This document shows positions 25,095 through 33,157 of a stretch of 40,772 nt of DNA, piece after piece. How positions within the stretch are numbered: position 1 is the first letter of the stretch; every line of letters starts with the position of its first letter. The notes below the pieces were generated by a model. The model had not been told where the DNA came from. It was given only the letters and a program-made list of their open reading frames with translations, and searched no databases. Source of the DNA: DAOUEG01 sp964589285 (GTDB taxonomy: Bacteria; Chloroflexota; Dehalococcoidia; Dehalococcoidales; RBG-16-60-22); NCBI GenBank assembly GCA_964589285.1, contig CAZPSP010000006.1:1-40772 (forward strand), given 5' to 3'. A program made the position numbers and the translations under genes.

Positions 25095-25130
25095 ACCAAG
25101 GGCGCCGGTCTGATAAACCATTCCCTTGGT
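25095..25130 (-). terminator. Riboswitch-controlled intrinsic terminator before thiC
   Basis: On the minus strand ACCAAGGG (25130-25123) pairs with CCCTTGGT (25102-25095), followed by TTTTGTTATTTT. It lies between the TPP aptamer and the thiC Shine-Dalgarno sequence, so ligand-bound aptamer would favour termination. Confidence 0.8.
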
Positions 25131-25142
25131 CTTCAAGGCCGC

Positions 25143-25225
25143 TTCCCTACGCTCGGATTACCGAGTTCAGGTTCTAAGGGTCGTCCCGACTGCCATCGGG
25201 AGCTCTCAGCCCCGGGCACCCCTAG
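25143..25225 (-). promoter_or_regulatory. TPP riboswitch (THI element)
   Basis: Read on the minus strand it contains every conserved block of the thiamine pyrophosphate aptamer: TAGGGGTGCCC, GGGCTGAGAG, ACCCTT-GAACCTGA, and TCGGTAATCCGAGCGTAGGGAA. A variable stem (CTCCCGATGGCAGTCGGGA) sits between them. It lies 77 bases upstream of the thiC ATG, with a terminator in between, so it should switch off thiC when TPP is plentiful. Confidence 0.96.
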
Positions 25226-25242
25226 CGGTATATCGTATCTAA

Positions 25243-25272
25243 AGTATAACAACGGGATGGAAGGGAAGTCAA
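25243..25272 (-). promoter_or_regulatory. Promoter of the TPP riboswitch-thiC transcript
   Basis: Minus strand: TTGACT (25272-25267), 18-base spacer, TATACT (25248-25243). Transcription would begin about 10 bases before the aptamer. Confidence 0.7.
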
Positions 25273-25352
25273 TTTTCTCAGGTAAAGGGGTGAGTCAAAA
25301 CTCAAAAGTCAAAGGTCAAAACCGGCCAAGGCGGTCTATGCTTGAAAAGTAG

Positions 25353-25463
25353 CTGTAGGGTGGGTGCAGCGCAGCGAAACCCACCAACAACTATCCGCCG
25401 CGGGCAAGATGCCCGCGCTACCCGGAAGAGAAGGCGGGTGAACTGCGGTGGTCCGCCCTACAG
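25353..25463. repeat. MITE-like palindromic repeat element
   Basis: A 111-base stretch with inverted ends CTGTAGGG (25353-25360) and CCCTACAG (25456-25463). Inside are two hairpins: GGTGGGT/ACCCACC (25359-25365 with 25379-25385) and CGCGGGC/GCCCGCG (25399-25405 with 25411-25417). A 26-base internal unit (25398-25423) recurs in inverted orientation at 35011-35037. It fills most of the gap 25273-25535, whose edges are A/T-rich runs built from CAAAAGTCAAAG-like units. No gene is visible there. Confidence 0.6.
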
Positions 25464-25535
25464 TAACCACTCAGCCTTGATCGCTTTTAACCATTGAGCT
25501 GTGGCTTTGAGATTTGAGTTCTTGAGTTTTGCGTT

Positions 25536-26372
25536 CTACCCAAAGGGTAGCTCCAGCCTCGTCCCGGCATTGTTCTGGAAAAACCTGTCTCCGAACAAAG
25601 CTGACAAATAAGCCGCCGCCTGGAACCCGGTGCAATGCGAAACCCCCAGGTACTCCACGCCCATCTCCAACAACGCTATCCCGGTCTGCTCCAGCCGTTC
25701 CTGCGAGGCATGGACGAGGTGCGTCCCGCCGATGGCCGCATAGATGTGCTCCTTGCCGGTCACCTTCTGCGCTTGCTTCAGGTTATTGACGACGCCACGG
25801 TGCGCACACCCCAGGACCACCACCAGCCCGAAATCCGTATCTATGACCATACTGAGATCGTCATTGAAAGGGTCGTGCTTCAGTTCGCCGTTTTCCTTGT
25901 ACTTCAGGTATTCTTCTATAATTTCGTAGTCCGTCTGCATGGGGACTTCCCCGGTGGTGGTGATGTTTCCGGACAGCTTCTGGGGTTCCCGGGACAGGCG
26001 GAAGTTCGCCCCGAGCGCTTCCAGTCCTTCCCGCCGGTGCGGGATGCCGATGAAACGCGGCGGCGTGCCGTCAAGGCTGCCGTACTTCAATCCCCAGATA
26101 TCGGGATGTGCGTAAATGTCCTTCGGACCGGTCCGCTGTAAAACGTCATGCAGCCCGCCGGTGTGATCGTAGTGTCCGTGACTCAGCACGATAGCATCGA
26201 TGTCGGTGATGTCCAGGTTCCAGGTGTTCACGTTCATCATGGCCGCCTTCCCGGCGCCGGTATCGAAGAGTATCTTTTTCCCGTCCGCCTCCGCGAGCAT
26301 GCTGAGGCCCCATTCACCCACCGCATTGGATCCTGCCGTGTTCTCACTCAATGTCATAATTCTAACCGTCAT
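25536..26372 (-). CDS. Metallo-beta-lactamase-fold hydrolase (COG1237-like)
   Basis: 278 residues. The metal motif HGHYDHTGG (about residues 64-72) is complete. Further ligands appear as His in VLGCAHRGVVNN and GGTHLVHAS, and in GVSHCTGF. This layout is that of the group containing the archaeal dihydropterin ribofuranosylaminobenzene phosphate synthase-like proteins, most of uncharacterised function. AAGGAG precedes the ATG. Last gene of a four-gene operon, 13 bases after the TauE/SafE permease gene. Confidence 0.88.
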   Translation of the reverse strand: MTVRIMTLSENTAGSNAVGEWGLSMLAEADGKKILFDTGAGKAAMMNVNTWNLDITDIDAIVLSHGHYDHTGGLHDVLQRTGPKDIYAHPDIWGLKYGSLDGTPPRFIGIPHRREGLEALGANFRLSREPQKLSGNITTTGEVPMQTDYEIIEEYLKYKENGELKHDPFNDDLSMVIDTDFGLVVVLGCAHRGVVNNLKQAQKVTGKEHIYAAIGGTHLVHASQERLEQTGIALLEMGVEYLGVSHCTGFQAAAYLSALFGDRFFQNNAGTRLELPFG

Positions 26373-26385
26373 ACTGCATCTCCTT

Positions 26386-27210
26386 TTATATGTTCCATCC
26401 GAGCCACTCGAACACCCCTATCATCCTCAGGCTCAGGAAAACGAGCAATACGAAAAAAGTCCAGGTCAGCGGCTTGCGCGGGACTCTGTGAGAGACCACC
26501 GCGCCGACCTGGGCCATCACGATCGCCGGTACGGCCAGCAGGGCGAAGGATGTCAGGTTGATGTACCCGATGGAGTAGTCCAGCCGGCCCGGTACACCCA
26601 GCCCGTTGATGATATATCCCACGACGCCGCCGATGCTGGTAAGGATGATGACGGCGAGCGATGTCCCCACGGCGCAATGTATCTCAATGCGCAGCGCCAT
26701 CACCAAAATTGGAATCAGGACGACGCCCCCGCCGACCCCGAACATGCCGGACACGAGTCCGACCGGGAGGGCCCAGAGCGCCCAGAGCCAGGGCCGGGCG
26801 ACCCTGTCGTCTGTCTGTTTCGGCTGCCCGCCGACGACCATTCTCGCGCCCGCTGCGAGCAGTATGACGCCGAAGATGATCCTGAGGACGTCCCCCGGGA
26901 GATTAGCTGACAATGTCGCGCCGCCGACGGCGACAATCGAGCTGACCACACCCATGATGACCGCCATACGCCACTTGACCGCTCCACGGCTATGATGGCG
27001 CCAGGCGCCGCTGATGGATGTAGGCAGCACGACCAGCAGACTGGTACCGAAGGCGGTCAGCAACGCCAGTTCCAGGGGGAGCCCCATGTTGCTGTAGACA
27101 ATGACCTGGATAGGGGTCATCACGAAGGCCCCGCCCAGGCCCAGCATCCCGCCGGCAAAACCGGCGAAAATCCCCGTGGCGAGCAGTATCAGGATATGGG
27201 AGAGTTCCAA
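26386..27210 (-). CDS. TauE/SafE-family membrane permease (sulfite exporter-like)
   Basis: 274 residues starting at TTG 27210 (AGAGGA upstream). Eight or so hydrophobic helices in two repeats, each opening with a glycine-rich signature: GFAGGMLGLGGAFVMTPI near residue 18 and GLVSGMFGVGGGVVLIPIL near 155. The family moves organosulfonates, sulfite or other anions across the cytoplasmic membrane. The neighbour is a thiamine-binding-type protein, so export or import of a sulfur-containing thiamine precursor is conceivable but unproven. Confidence 0.9.
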   Translation of the reverse strand: MELSHILILLATGIFAGFAGGMLGLGGAFVMTPIQVIVYSNMGLPLELALLTAFGTSLLVVLPTSISGAWRHHSRGAVKWRMAVIMGVVSSIVAVGGATLSANLPGDVLRIIFGVILLAAGARMVVGGQPKQTDDRVARPWLWALWALPVGLVSGMFGVGGGVVLIPILVMALRIEIHCAVGTSLAVIILTSIGGVVGYIINGLGVPGRLDYSIGYINLTSFALLAVPAIVMAQVGAVVSHRVPRKPLTWTFFVLLVFLSLRMIGVFEWLGWNI

Positions 27211-27235
27211 CGACTGTTCCTCTCGCCGGGCGCCG

Positions 27236-27544
27236 CTATCCGGCGTCCAGCTTTCTCATGACGGCATCGATCTTGCCGTCGAAGGTCAGCGGCTTATCGG
27301 TCCGCTCGTCCAGCTTTATCGTCGTGACCACCCTGGCCGCGCCGGCTTCCAGCGCCGAGCGGTGCATCTTCCCGGCCAGCGCCAGCAGCGTATCGACGTC
27401 CCCCACGACCACCGTGCCCATGGGTGTGAGACGGTACTCGATGCCCGGCTCTGATTTCAGCAGCCGGACCGCCCCGGCCACGTACTCGCTGACCGATGGG
27501 TTGCCGGTACCCACCGGCACCACGCTGATCTCCATCATCGCCAT
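27236..27544 (-). CDS. Thiamine-binding-type protein (MTH1187/YkoF-like, DUF77)
   Basis: 102 residues forming one ferredoxin-like domain: MEISVVPVGTGNPSVSEYVA, YRLTPMGTVVVGDVDTLLAL, ARVVTTIKLDERTD. This is the MTH1187 family pattern; related YkoF proteins bind thiamine or its pyrimidine part. GGGAGG lies upstream of the first ATG; internal ATGs 6 and 9 bases later are alternatives. Encoded between the DUF1847 gene and the permease, not far from riboswitch-controlled thiC, which supports a link with thiamine. Confidence 0.9.
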   Translation of the reverse strand: MAMMEISVVPVGTGNPSVSEYVAGAVRLLKSEPGIEYRLTPMGTVVVGDVDTLLALAGKMHRSALEAGAARVVTTIKLDERTDKPLTFDGKIDAVMRKLDAG

Positions 27545-27560
27545 GGCCTTGCCTCCCGTA

Positions 27561-28253
27561 TCATGCTTCCGGCGGTTCGCTGATGCCGCCGGCGAGCCGC
27601 GCGTAGTAGGAGCCTGATGTATAGAGCGCCGCCAGGGGATTGTGACCGAGCACCCGGTCCTTGACCGCCAGCACCGTCAACGGCGCCTCGCAGTACTTGA
27701 TGAACAGGGTATCGTGCCCGATGCACAGCCCCAGCATTACCGCCAGGTCGACGCCGGAGCGGTTGAGTATCTTCGCCTGGGCGATGGGATTGCACATCGG
27801 TTCGAAGGCGTCCGGCCCGTGTATCTTGTACTGCGGCTCGAGGCCGAGTTCCTCCTTGGGAATCGAACCGGCCTTGCACATGACGGACGCTACTTCGAAG
27901 CCGTTCTTCTCCAGGATGCCGGTCAACAGCCGCGCCTCGTTGGCGAGGCCGCCGCAGAATGCCAGCCCCAGCCGCTTGAACCCGTTCTTACGGGAAAAGT
28001 GGATAAGCTCCTCGATGCGCGGTATCTTCGTCCGCAGACCGTCCGGGGTGTTCTCGTAGCACTCGAATTCCTGGATGGATGCCTTCCGTGCAAAATCATC
28101 GATGCCGGGGCAGGCATATTCATCCAGCGAAGCTCGAAACTCTTCCGGCATGAGCTTCATGGGACAGTACGGCGGGACCCTGTCCATCATGTCCGGATTT
28201 TCACAGGCTTTCACGGCGCACAGGCCGCACCGCGGGTATGGTTGTTGCTCCAT
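27561..28253 (-). CDS. DUF1847 cysteine-rich protein
   Basis: 230 residues from ATG 28253 (GGGGGGAG 8 bases upstream). The N-terminus is rich in cysteine: YPRCGLCAVKACENPDMM, then PPYCPMK and the Cys of EYACPG, probably binding a metal. The second half is conserved in the family: LGLAFCGGLANEARLL, SVMCKAGSIPKEELG, EPMCNPIAQAKILN and VMLGLCIGHDTLF. Function unknown; found mainly in anaerobes. First gene of the operon running down to the metallo-beta-lactamase-fold gene, with its own promoter just upstream. Confidence 0.88.
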   Translation of the reverse strand: MEQQPYPRCGLCAVKACENPDMMDRVPPYCPMKLMPEEFRASLDEYACPGIDDFARKASIQEFECYENTPDGLRTKIPRIEELIHFSRKNGFKRLGLAFCGGLANEARLLTGILEKNGFEVASVMCKAGSIPKEELGLEPQYKIHGPDAFEPMCNPIAQAKILNRSGVDLAVMLGLCIGHDTLFIKYCEAPLTVLAVKDRVLGHNPLAALYTSGSYYARLAGGISEPPEA

Positions 28254-28274
28254 CGTGGACTCCCCCCGCATTGT

Positions 28275-28303
28275 ATTCTAGTCATTCAGCGGGGAAATGA
28301 CAA
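28275..28303 (-). promoter_or_regulatory. Promoter of the DUF1847 operon
   Basis: Minus strand: TTGTCA (28303-28298), 17-base spacer, TAGAAT (28280-28275), about 22 bases before the ATG at 28253. Confidence 0.72.
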
Positions 28304-28414
28304 ACCTGCCGCGTGTCCCGTCCGCGGTTTTTAGGTATTTCACGCACTCCGGGAAAGGGTTACACCCGCTCCATACGCGTGATGGCGGATGCTGAATATC
28401 GGACTAATCCTCTA

Positions 28415-28443
28415 TTGACCGTGCCGGACGCTCACGTTAGAAT
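28415..28443 (+). promoter_or_regulatory. Promoter upstream of fhs, with a long leader
   Basis: TTGACC (28415-28420), 17-base spacer, TAGAAT (28438-28443). The next convincing gene (fhs) starts 433 bases further on. The stretch 28444-28875 has no recognisable gene: a 33-codon frame from GTG 28457 and a TTG frame near 28575 are unsupported. It holds a small palindrome (ACTTTCCGGAAAGT, about 28497) and a pyrimidine-rich tract near 28700-28770. Confidence 0.65.
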
Positions 28444-28875
28444 AAGGGCGATTACCGTGAAAAACCTGGAAAAGGAGGTGGATCTCAGACCGGCACACTT
28501 TCCGGAAAGTGACAACACAGCCCTGCTTACGAGAACAACCGGCAACCCCCGTCGATAGCTCCGGAGAACGCAATTTGAATAAAACCGATATCAAGGAATA
28601 CCTGAGAAAACGTTCGATGAAAACAGCGATGAGCAATCAAGGCAGGGTACCCGGAGGTCCTCTTCCCGCGCGCCATCCGGTATATCGTGACGGTTTTTCT
28701 CCTATCACCACACCTTTTCCGATCTCCCTCCTTCCCCCAATCCCTTGCCGCACCTTCCCTCTCACTTTCTTCCCGGTACCGGTGGTCCTTGCAGGCGCCT
28801 GCGCCGGACGACGGATATTATCTGCAAAAAAGAAGCCCTGATAAAAACAAGTAACAAAAAACAGGAGGTTAACCC

Positions 28876-30639
28876 GTGGCTTACGATGCAGTCAAAATGA
28901 AAGACTGGCAAATCTCCGAGGCGGCGGAAGCCAACATGCCGCTCCCGGATGAATGGCAGGAAAAACTCGGCCTCAAGAAAGACGAAGTCCTCCCTTACGG
29001 AAGGATAGCCAAACTCGATTTCCTCAAGATCATCGACCGGCTCAAGAACAAGAAAGACGGCAAGTACATTGAAGTTACCGCCATCACCCCGACGCCCCTC
29101 GGCGAAGGCAAGAGCACCACGTCCTGCGGCCTCATGGAAGGCCTCGGCAAGCGCGGCATCAATGTCGGCGGCGCGCTCCGCCAGCCCTCTGGCGGCCCCA
29201 CCATGAACATCAAGGGCACGGCAGCCGGCGGCGGCAACGCCCTGCTCATCCCCATGACCGAGTACTCCCTCGGCCTCACCGGCGATATCAACGACATCAT
29301 GAATGCCCACAACCTCGCCATGGTGGCCCTGACCGCCCGCATGCAGCACGAGCGCAATTACGACGACGAGCAGCTTGATCGTCTCACCAAGATGCGGCGT
29401 CTGAACATCGACCCCACCCGCGTCGAAATGAAATGGATCATCGATTTCTGCGCCCAGTCCCTGCGCAACATAGTCATCGGCCTCGGCGGCCGCATGGACG
29501 GCTACACGATGCAGTCCGGTTTCGCCATCGCCGTCAGCTCGGAACTGATGGCCATGCTCTCCATCGTCACCGACCTCGCCGACCTCCGCAAGCGCATGGA
29601 CGAAATTACCGTTGCCTATGACAAGAAGGGCAAACCCGTCACCACCGGAGATTTGGAAGTCGGCGGCGCCATGACCGCCTGGATGCGCAACACGATTAAC
29701 CCGACCCTGATGTGCACCGCGGAGTACAACCCCTGCCTGGTCCACGCCGGCCCGTTCGCCAACATCGCCGTCGGCCAGTCCTCCATCATCGCGGACCGCA
29801 TCGGTCTTAAAATGTTCGATTACCATATCACCGAGTCCGGCTTCGCCGCCGATATCGGCTTCGAGAAGTTCTGGAACGTAAAGTGCCGCTTCAGCGGCCT
29901 GAAACCGCACGTGTCCGTGCTTACCACCACCGTTCGCGCCACCAAGATGCACGGCGGCGGCCCCAAGGTCGTGGCCGGCCTCGCCCTGCCCGAAGAATAC
30001 ACCAAGGAAAATGTCGGCCTGGTCGAAAAAGGCGTGGAGAACATGCTCCACCTGATCAACGTTATCCGCAAGTCCGGCATCAACCCGGTGGTCTGCATCA
30101 ATGCGTTCCACACCGATACCAAGGCGGAATGGGACGTCATCAGGAAAGCCGCGGAAGCGGCCGGCGCCCGCTGCGCCGTTTCCACCCACTGGGCCGACGG
30201 CGGTGACGGCGCCCTCGAACTGGCCGACGCCGTTATGGACGCCGCCAACGAGGAATCCGAATTCAAGTTCCTCTATCCGAACGAGATGAAACTGCGCCAG
30301 CGCGTCGAGACCATCGCGAAGGAAGTTTACGGTGCGGACGGCGTGTCCTGGACCGCCGATGCCGAGGCCAAAGCCAAGGCCTTCGAAGCCGATCCCAAGT
30401 ACGATGAATACGCTACCATGATGGTCAAGACGCACCTGTCCCTGAGCCACAACCCCACCTGGAAGGGCGTGCCCAAGAACTGGACGCTGCCCATCCGTGA
30501 CGTCCTTATCTATTCCGGCGCCAAGTTCCTTTGCCCGATGGCCGGAGACATCACCCTCATGCCCGGTACTTCCTCCAACCCGGCTCTCCGCAAGATAGAC
30601 GTGGACGTCAATACCGGAAAGGTCTCCGGACTGTTCTAA
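28876..30639 (+). CDS. fhs: Formate--tetrahydrofolate ligase
   Basis: 587 residues from GTG 28876 (AGGAGG upstream). Converts formate, ATP and THF to 10-formyl-THF, the ATP-using step of the methyl branch. The P-loop is TPLGEGKST (near residue 74). LRQPSGGPTMNIKGTAAGGG, GDINDIMNAHNLA, TESGFAADIGFEKF, PNEMKLRQRVETIAKEVYGA and PMAGDITLMPGTSSNPA are all conserved. It is about 30 residues longer than typical enzymes, mostly at the N-terminus. Codon use is strongly C-biased at third positions, suggesting high expression. First gene of the C1 cluster. Confidence 0.98.
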   Translation: MAYDAVKMKDWQISEAAEANMPLPDEWQEKLGLKKDEVLPYGRIAKLDFLKIIDRLKNKKDGKYIEVTAITPTPLGEGKSTTSCGLMEGLGKRGINVGGALRQPSGGPTMNIKGTAAGGGNALLIPMTEYSLGLTGDINDIMNAHNLAMVALTARMQHERNYDDEQLDRLTKMRRLNIDPTRVEMKWIIDFCAQSLRNIVIGLGGRMDGYTMQSGFAIAVSSELMAMLSIVTDLADLRKRMDEITVAYDKKGKPVTTGDLEVGGAMTAWMRNTINPTLMCTAEYNPCLVHAGPFANIAVGQSSIIADRIGLKMFDYHITESGFAADIGFEKFWNVKCRFSGLKPHVSVLTTTVRATKMHGGGPKVVAGLALPEEYTKENVGLVEKGVENMLHLINVIRKSGINPVVCINAFHTDTKAEWDVIRKAAEAAGARCAVSTHWADGGDGALELADAVMDAANEESEFKFLYPNEMKLRQRVETIAKEVYGADGVSWTADAEAKAKAFEADPKYDEYATMMVKTHLSLSHNPTWKGVPKNWTLPIRDVLIYSGAKFLCPMAGDITLMPGTSSNPALRKIDVDVNTGKVSGLF

Positions 30640-30670
30640 ATACAGTGCGGGAATAGGCACAAGTGCGATA

Positions 30671-30706
30671 GTCATCCGGGAGATTGTATGGTAATCTTCA
30701 GATGAC
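30671..30706 (+). other. Two-part hairpin downstream of fhs
   Basis: GTCATC/GATGAC (30671-30676 with 30701-30706) encloses AGATT/AATCT (30681-30685 with 30693-30697). No T-run follows. The remainder of 30640-30929 is GC-rich and shows no gene or promoter I can support. Confidence 0.4.
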
Positions 30707-30929
30707 GGGGAGATAGAAAAAAGAACGGACCCGGGACATCTGAGCGACGGTATGGGCGGTGCAGGCGGCGGGGCGATAGCCCTTCCCCTGCGCCGGCCGC
30801 CGCTCCCGGTCCCGTTTACACCGGATGCCAATGCCCCCGCCGGATTGATAGTCCGGTACCCTGCCCGCGGTATACCAGACGCGGGAAAGGCATTCCCCGG
30901 CCCGGGAACAGCAGCAGGGAGGTAACACC

Positions 30930-32114
30930 ATGCTAAAAGCAACGAAACTACTGATCATACCGGTCCTTATGGTGATGCTGGCCGTCCTGGCGGCCGGCTG
31001 CGGCGGTAATGATGTCGAGAACATGACCGCCGATGATGTCCGGCAGATCCTGGCGGATTCGGTCGAGGCCACGACCGAGGCCGATTCCTTCACGTTCACC
31101 ATGAATGCCGGCATCTCCGCGAACATGACCGGCGAGGCCGGCGGTTCGATGTCCGCGGACATGAGCGGGAGCGGCGCGGCGGACCTGGCGAATGAATCCA
31201 TGAAGTTTTCCATGGATGCCTCGGCCTCCGTGGACATGGGGTTCTTCAACATGTCTTTCGATGACATCGACTTAGAATTGTACAAGGTCGGAGACTGGGT
31301 CTACCAGCATGTCACCTGGCCGGAACAGGATTCCGGCTGGACGAAAACGCCCGCCGGCTGTGATGACGACGATAGCTTCGGCCGCGAGAACATGAGAGAA
31401 CAGCTCTCCTTCGTGGAATTTCCGGCGGAAGTCGAAATGCTCCGCGAAGAACAGTGCAACGGCGAGGACTGCTACGTCATCAGGCTCGTGCCCGACGCGC
31501 AGAAGCTCGCCGACGCCCTTTCCGGCTTGCCCGAATCCCCGGGACCGATGACGAACACCGAACTCCAGCAGCTTGAAGATACCCTGGAGAACACACAGTT
31601 CACCGTCTGGATAGCCAAAGACTCGAAACTGTTCATGAAATTCGTCCTTGACGCCAGCATCGATACATCGGACATCGAAGGTACCGTCGGCATGCCCACT
31701 CAGACCGACGCCGCGCCCATCATGATGGAAGGCGATGCCATCATGAACATCGATCTTACCGTAACCATGGCCGATTATAACAAGGAAGTCGAGATCACCC
31801 TGCCGCCGGAAGCGGCTGACGCCAAAGAGGTAGAACCCGGCAGCCTCTTCTCCGATGAGTTTTCCGGTATGTTCGGCGGCGGCGATCCGCTGAACGATCC
31901 GGAAGTCCTCAATGAGCTTTTCAAGGACACCGAGTTCGGCGAGCTGTTCAAGGACGGCGAGCCGGACATGGAAAAAATCTCCGAATTGTTCGGGAACGGC
32001 GACCTGGATCTGGAAAACCTGTCCGAACTGTCAGACCTTCTCGAGGATGAAGACCTCGATCTCATGGGACTTTTCGATAAGGTCAATGAAATGAACAAGG
32101 AAACAGATAAGTAA
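30930..32114 (+). CDS. Secreted lipoprotein, LppX/LprAFG-like, with acidic C-terminus
   Basis: 394 residues. Lipoprotein signal: basic start MLKATK, hydrophobic core and lipobox LAAGC (Cys24). The mature part looks like a beta-rich lipid-binding-like fold: SVEATTEADSFTFTMNAG, then SMKFSMDASASVDMGFFNMS and LELYKVGDWVYQHV. About 90 C-terminal residues are strongly acidic, with repeated ELFKD/ELFG/DLE units. GGGAGG precedes the ATG. It lies between fhs and folD, 20 bases before folD, an odd place for an exported protein. Function unknown. Confidence 0.82.
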   Translation: MLKATKLLIIPVLMVMLAVLAAGCGGNDVENMTADDVRQILADSVEATTEADSFTFTMNAGISANMTGEAGGSMSADMSGSGAADLANESMKFSMDASASVDMGFFNMSFDDIDLELYKVGDWVYQHVTWPEQDSGWTKTPAGCDDDDSFGRENMREQLSFVEFPAEVEMLREEQCNGEDCYVIRLVPDAQKLADALSGLPESPGPMTNTELQQLEDTLENTQFTVWIAKDSKLFMKFVLDASIDTSDIEGTVGMPTQTDAAPIMMEGDAIMNIDLTVTMADYNKEVEITLPPEAADAKEVEPGSLFSDEFSGMFGGGDPLNDPEVLNELFKDTEFGELFKDGEPDMEKISELFGNGDLDLENLSELSDLLEDEDLDLMGLFDKVNEMNKETDK

Positions 32115-32134
32115 AACAAGGAGGCTGAGATATT

Positions 32135-33022
32135 ATGACAGCAGAACTCATCAAAGGCGCGGAAGTCGCCAAACAGATCAGGGAAGAACTTAAGGCGGAA
32201 ATCGCCGAACTCAAGGAAAAGCACAACGTCGTCCCCGGCCTCGTCACCGTGCTCGTCGGCGCCGATCCTGCTTCCCAGGTCTATGTCGGCCAGAAGGAAA
32301 AGACCTGCAAGGAACTGGGTATGTACTCCGAGCGGTACGATATTCCCGCCGATACCACCCAGGAAGACCTGCTGAAGCTCATCGATAAGCTCAACAAAGA
32401 CACCAAGATCCACGGCATCCTGGTCCAGCTCCCGCTCCCCAAGCACCTCGACGAAGAAAAGGTCCTCTATGCCATCGACCCCGACAAGGACGTGGACGGC
32501 TTCCACCCGGTCAACGTCGGCAAGCTGATGATCGGCTCGCCCTACTATCTCCCCTGCACTCCCGCCGGCATCCAGCAGCTTCTCATGCGCTCCGGCACGA
32601 AGATAGAAGGCGCTGAAGTGGTCGTGGTCGGCCGCAGCAACATCGTCGGCAAGCCCATCACCAATATGCTCCTCCAGAAAGGCCCCGGCGCCAACGCCAC
32701 GGTGACCCTCTGCCATACGAAGACGAAGGACATCGCTTTCCACACTCGCCGCGCGGACATCCTTATCGCCGCCATCGGCGTGCCCAACTATATCAAGGGC
32801 GACATGGTCAAAGAAGGCGCCGTGGTCATCGACGTCGGCGTCAACGAGATCGGCAAGACCGCGGAAGGCAAGCGCATCCTGGCCGGCGACGTCGACTTCG
32901 AAGCCGTCAAGGACAAGGTCAAGGCCATCACCCCCGTTCCGGGCGGCGTCGGCCCCATGACCATCACCATGCTCATGATGAACACCGTCAAGGCCGCCAA
33001 GGTCGCCAACGGCCTCCTTTAG
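32135..33022 (+). CDS. folD: Methylene-THF dehydrogenase / methenyl-THF cyclohydrolase
   Basis: 295 residues of a bifunctional FolD. Catalytic segment YVGQKEKTCKELG with the Lys of YxxxK, ILVQLPLPKH, DPDKDVDGFHPVN, CTPAGIQQLL, nucleotide motif VVGRSNIVGKPI, and the C-terminal PVPGGVGPMTITMLMMN. AAGGAGG precedes the ATG. It converts 10-formyl-THF (from Fhs) through methenyl-THF to methylene-THF in the cytoplasm. Third-position C bias matches fhs. The following enzyme, methylene-THF reductase, is not encoded in this window. Confidence 0.98.
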   Translation: MTAELIKGAEVAKQIREELKAEIAELKEKHNVVPGLVTVLVGADPASQVYVGQKEKTCKELGMYSERYDIPADTTQEDLLKLIDKLNKDTKIHGILVQLPLPKHLDEEKVLYAIDPDKDVDGFHPVNVGKLMIGSPYYLPCTPAGIQQLLMRSGTKIEGAEVVVVGRSNIVGKPITNMLLQKGPGANATVTLCHTKTKDIAFHTRRADILIAAIGVPNYIKGDMVKEGAVVIDVGVNEIGKTAEGKRILAGDVDFEAVKDKVKAITPVPGGVGPMTITMLMMNTVKAAKVANGLL

Positions 33023-33087
33023 TTTCTCTGGCATCCTCCCCGCCGTAGATGGTAAAGTAATAGGGAGGACGGACGGTCCACTCAGGT

Positions 33088-33117
33088 TCCCGGGCCGGGC
33101 TTTGTTCCGGTCCGGGA
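33088..33117 (+). terminator. Terminator-like hairpin between folD and acsD
   Basis: An 11-bp stem (33088-33098 with 33107-33117, one G-T pair) around an 8-base loop, followed by CTTATTATTTC. It may end the fhs-folD transcript or lower read-through into acsD. Confidence 0.6.
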
Positions 33118-33157
33118 CTTATTATTTCACCACCGTCCCGGCGAGAGGAGGCGCGCC

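Noticed and set aside
25290..25535. CRISPR array in the repeat-rich gap
   Set aside because: The repeats are inverted and palindromic with no regular spacing or spacers, and no cas genes are present.
28509..28841. Proline-rich open frame in the fhs leader
   Set aside because: Low-complexity composition (FPISLLPPIPCRTFPLTFFP), no convincing ribosome site and no family resemblance.
28762..30942. Very long open frame (726 codons) on the minus strand opposite fhs
   Set aside because: It lies antisense to a fully conserved fhs, has no recognisable motif and is explained by strong third-position GC bias. The same holds for long antisense frames opposite glmS, acsC and the NuoF-like gene.
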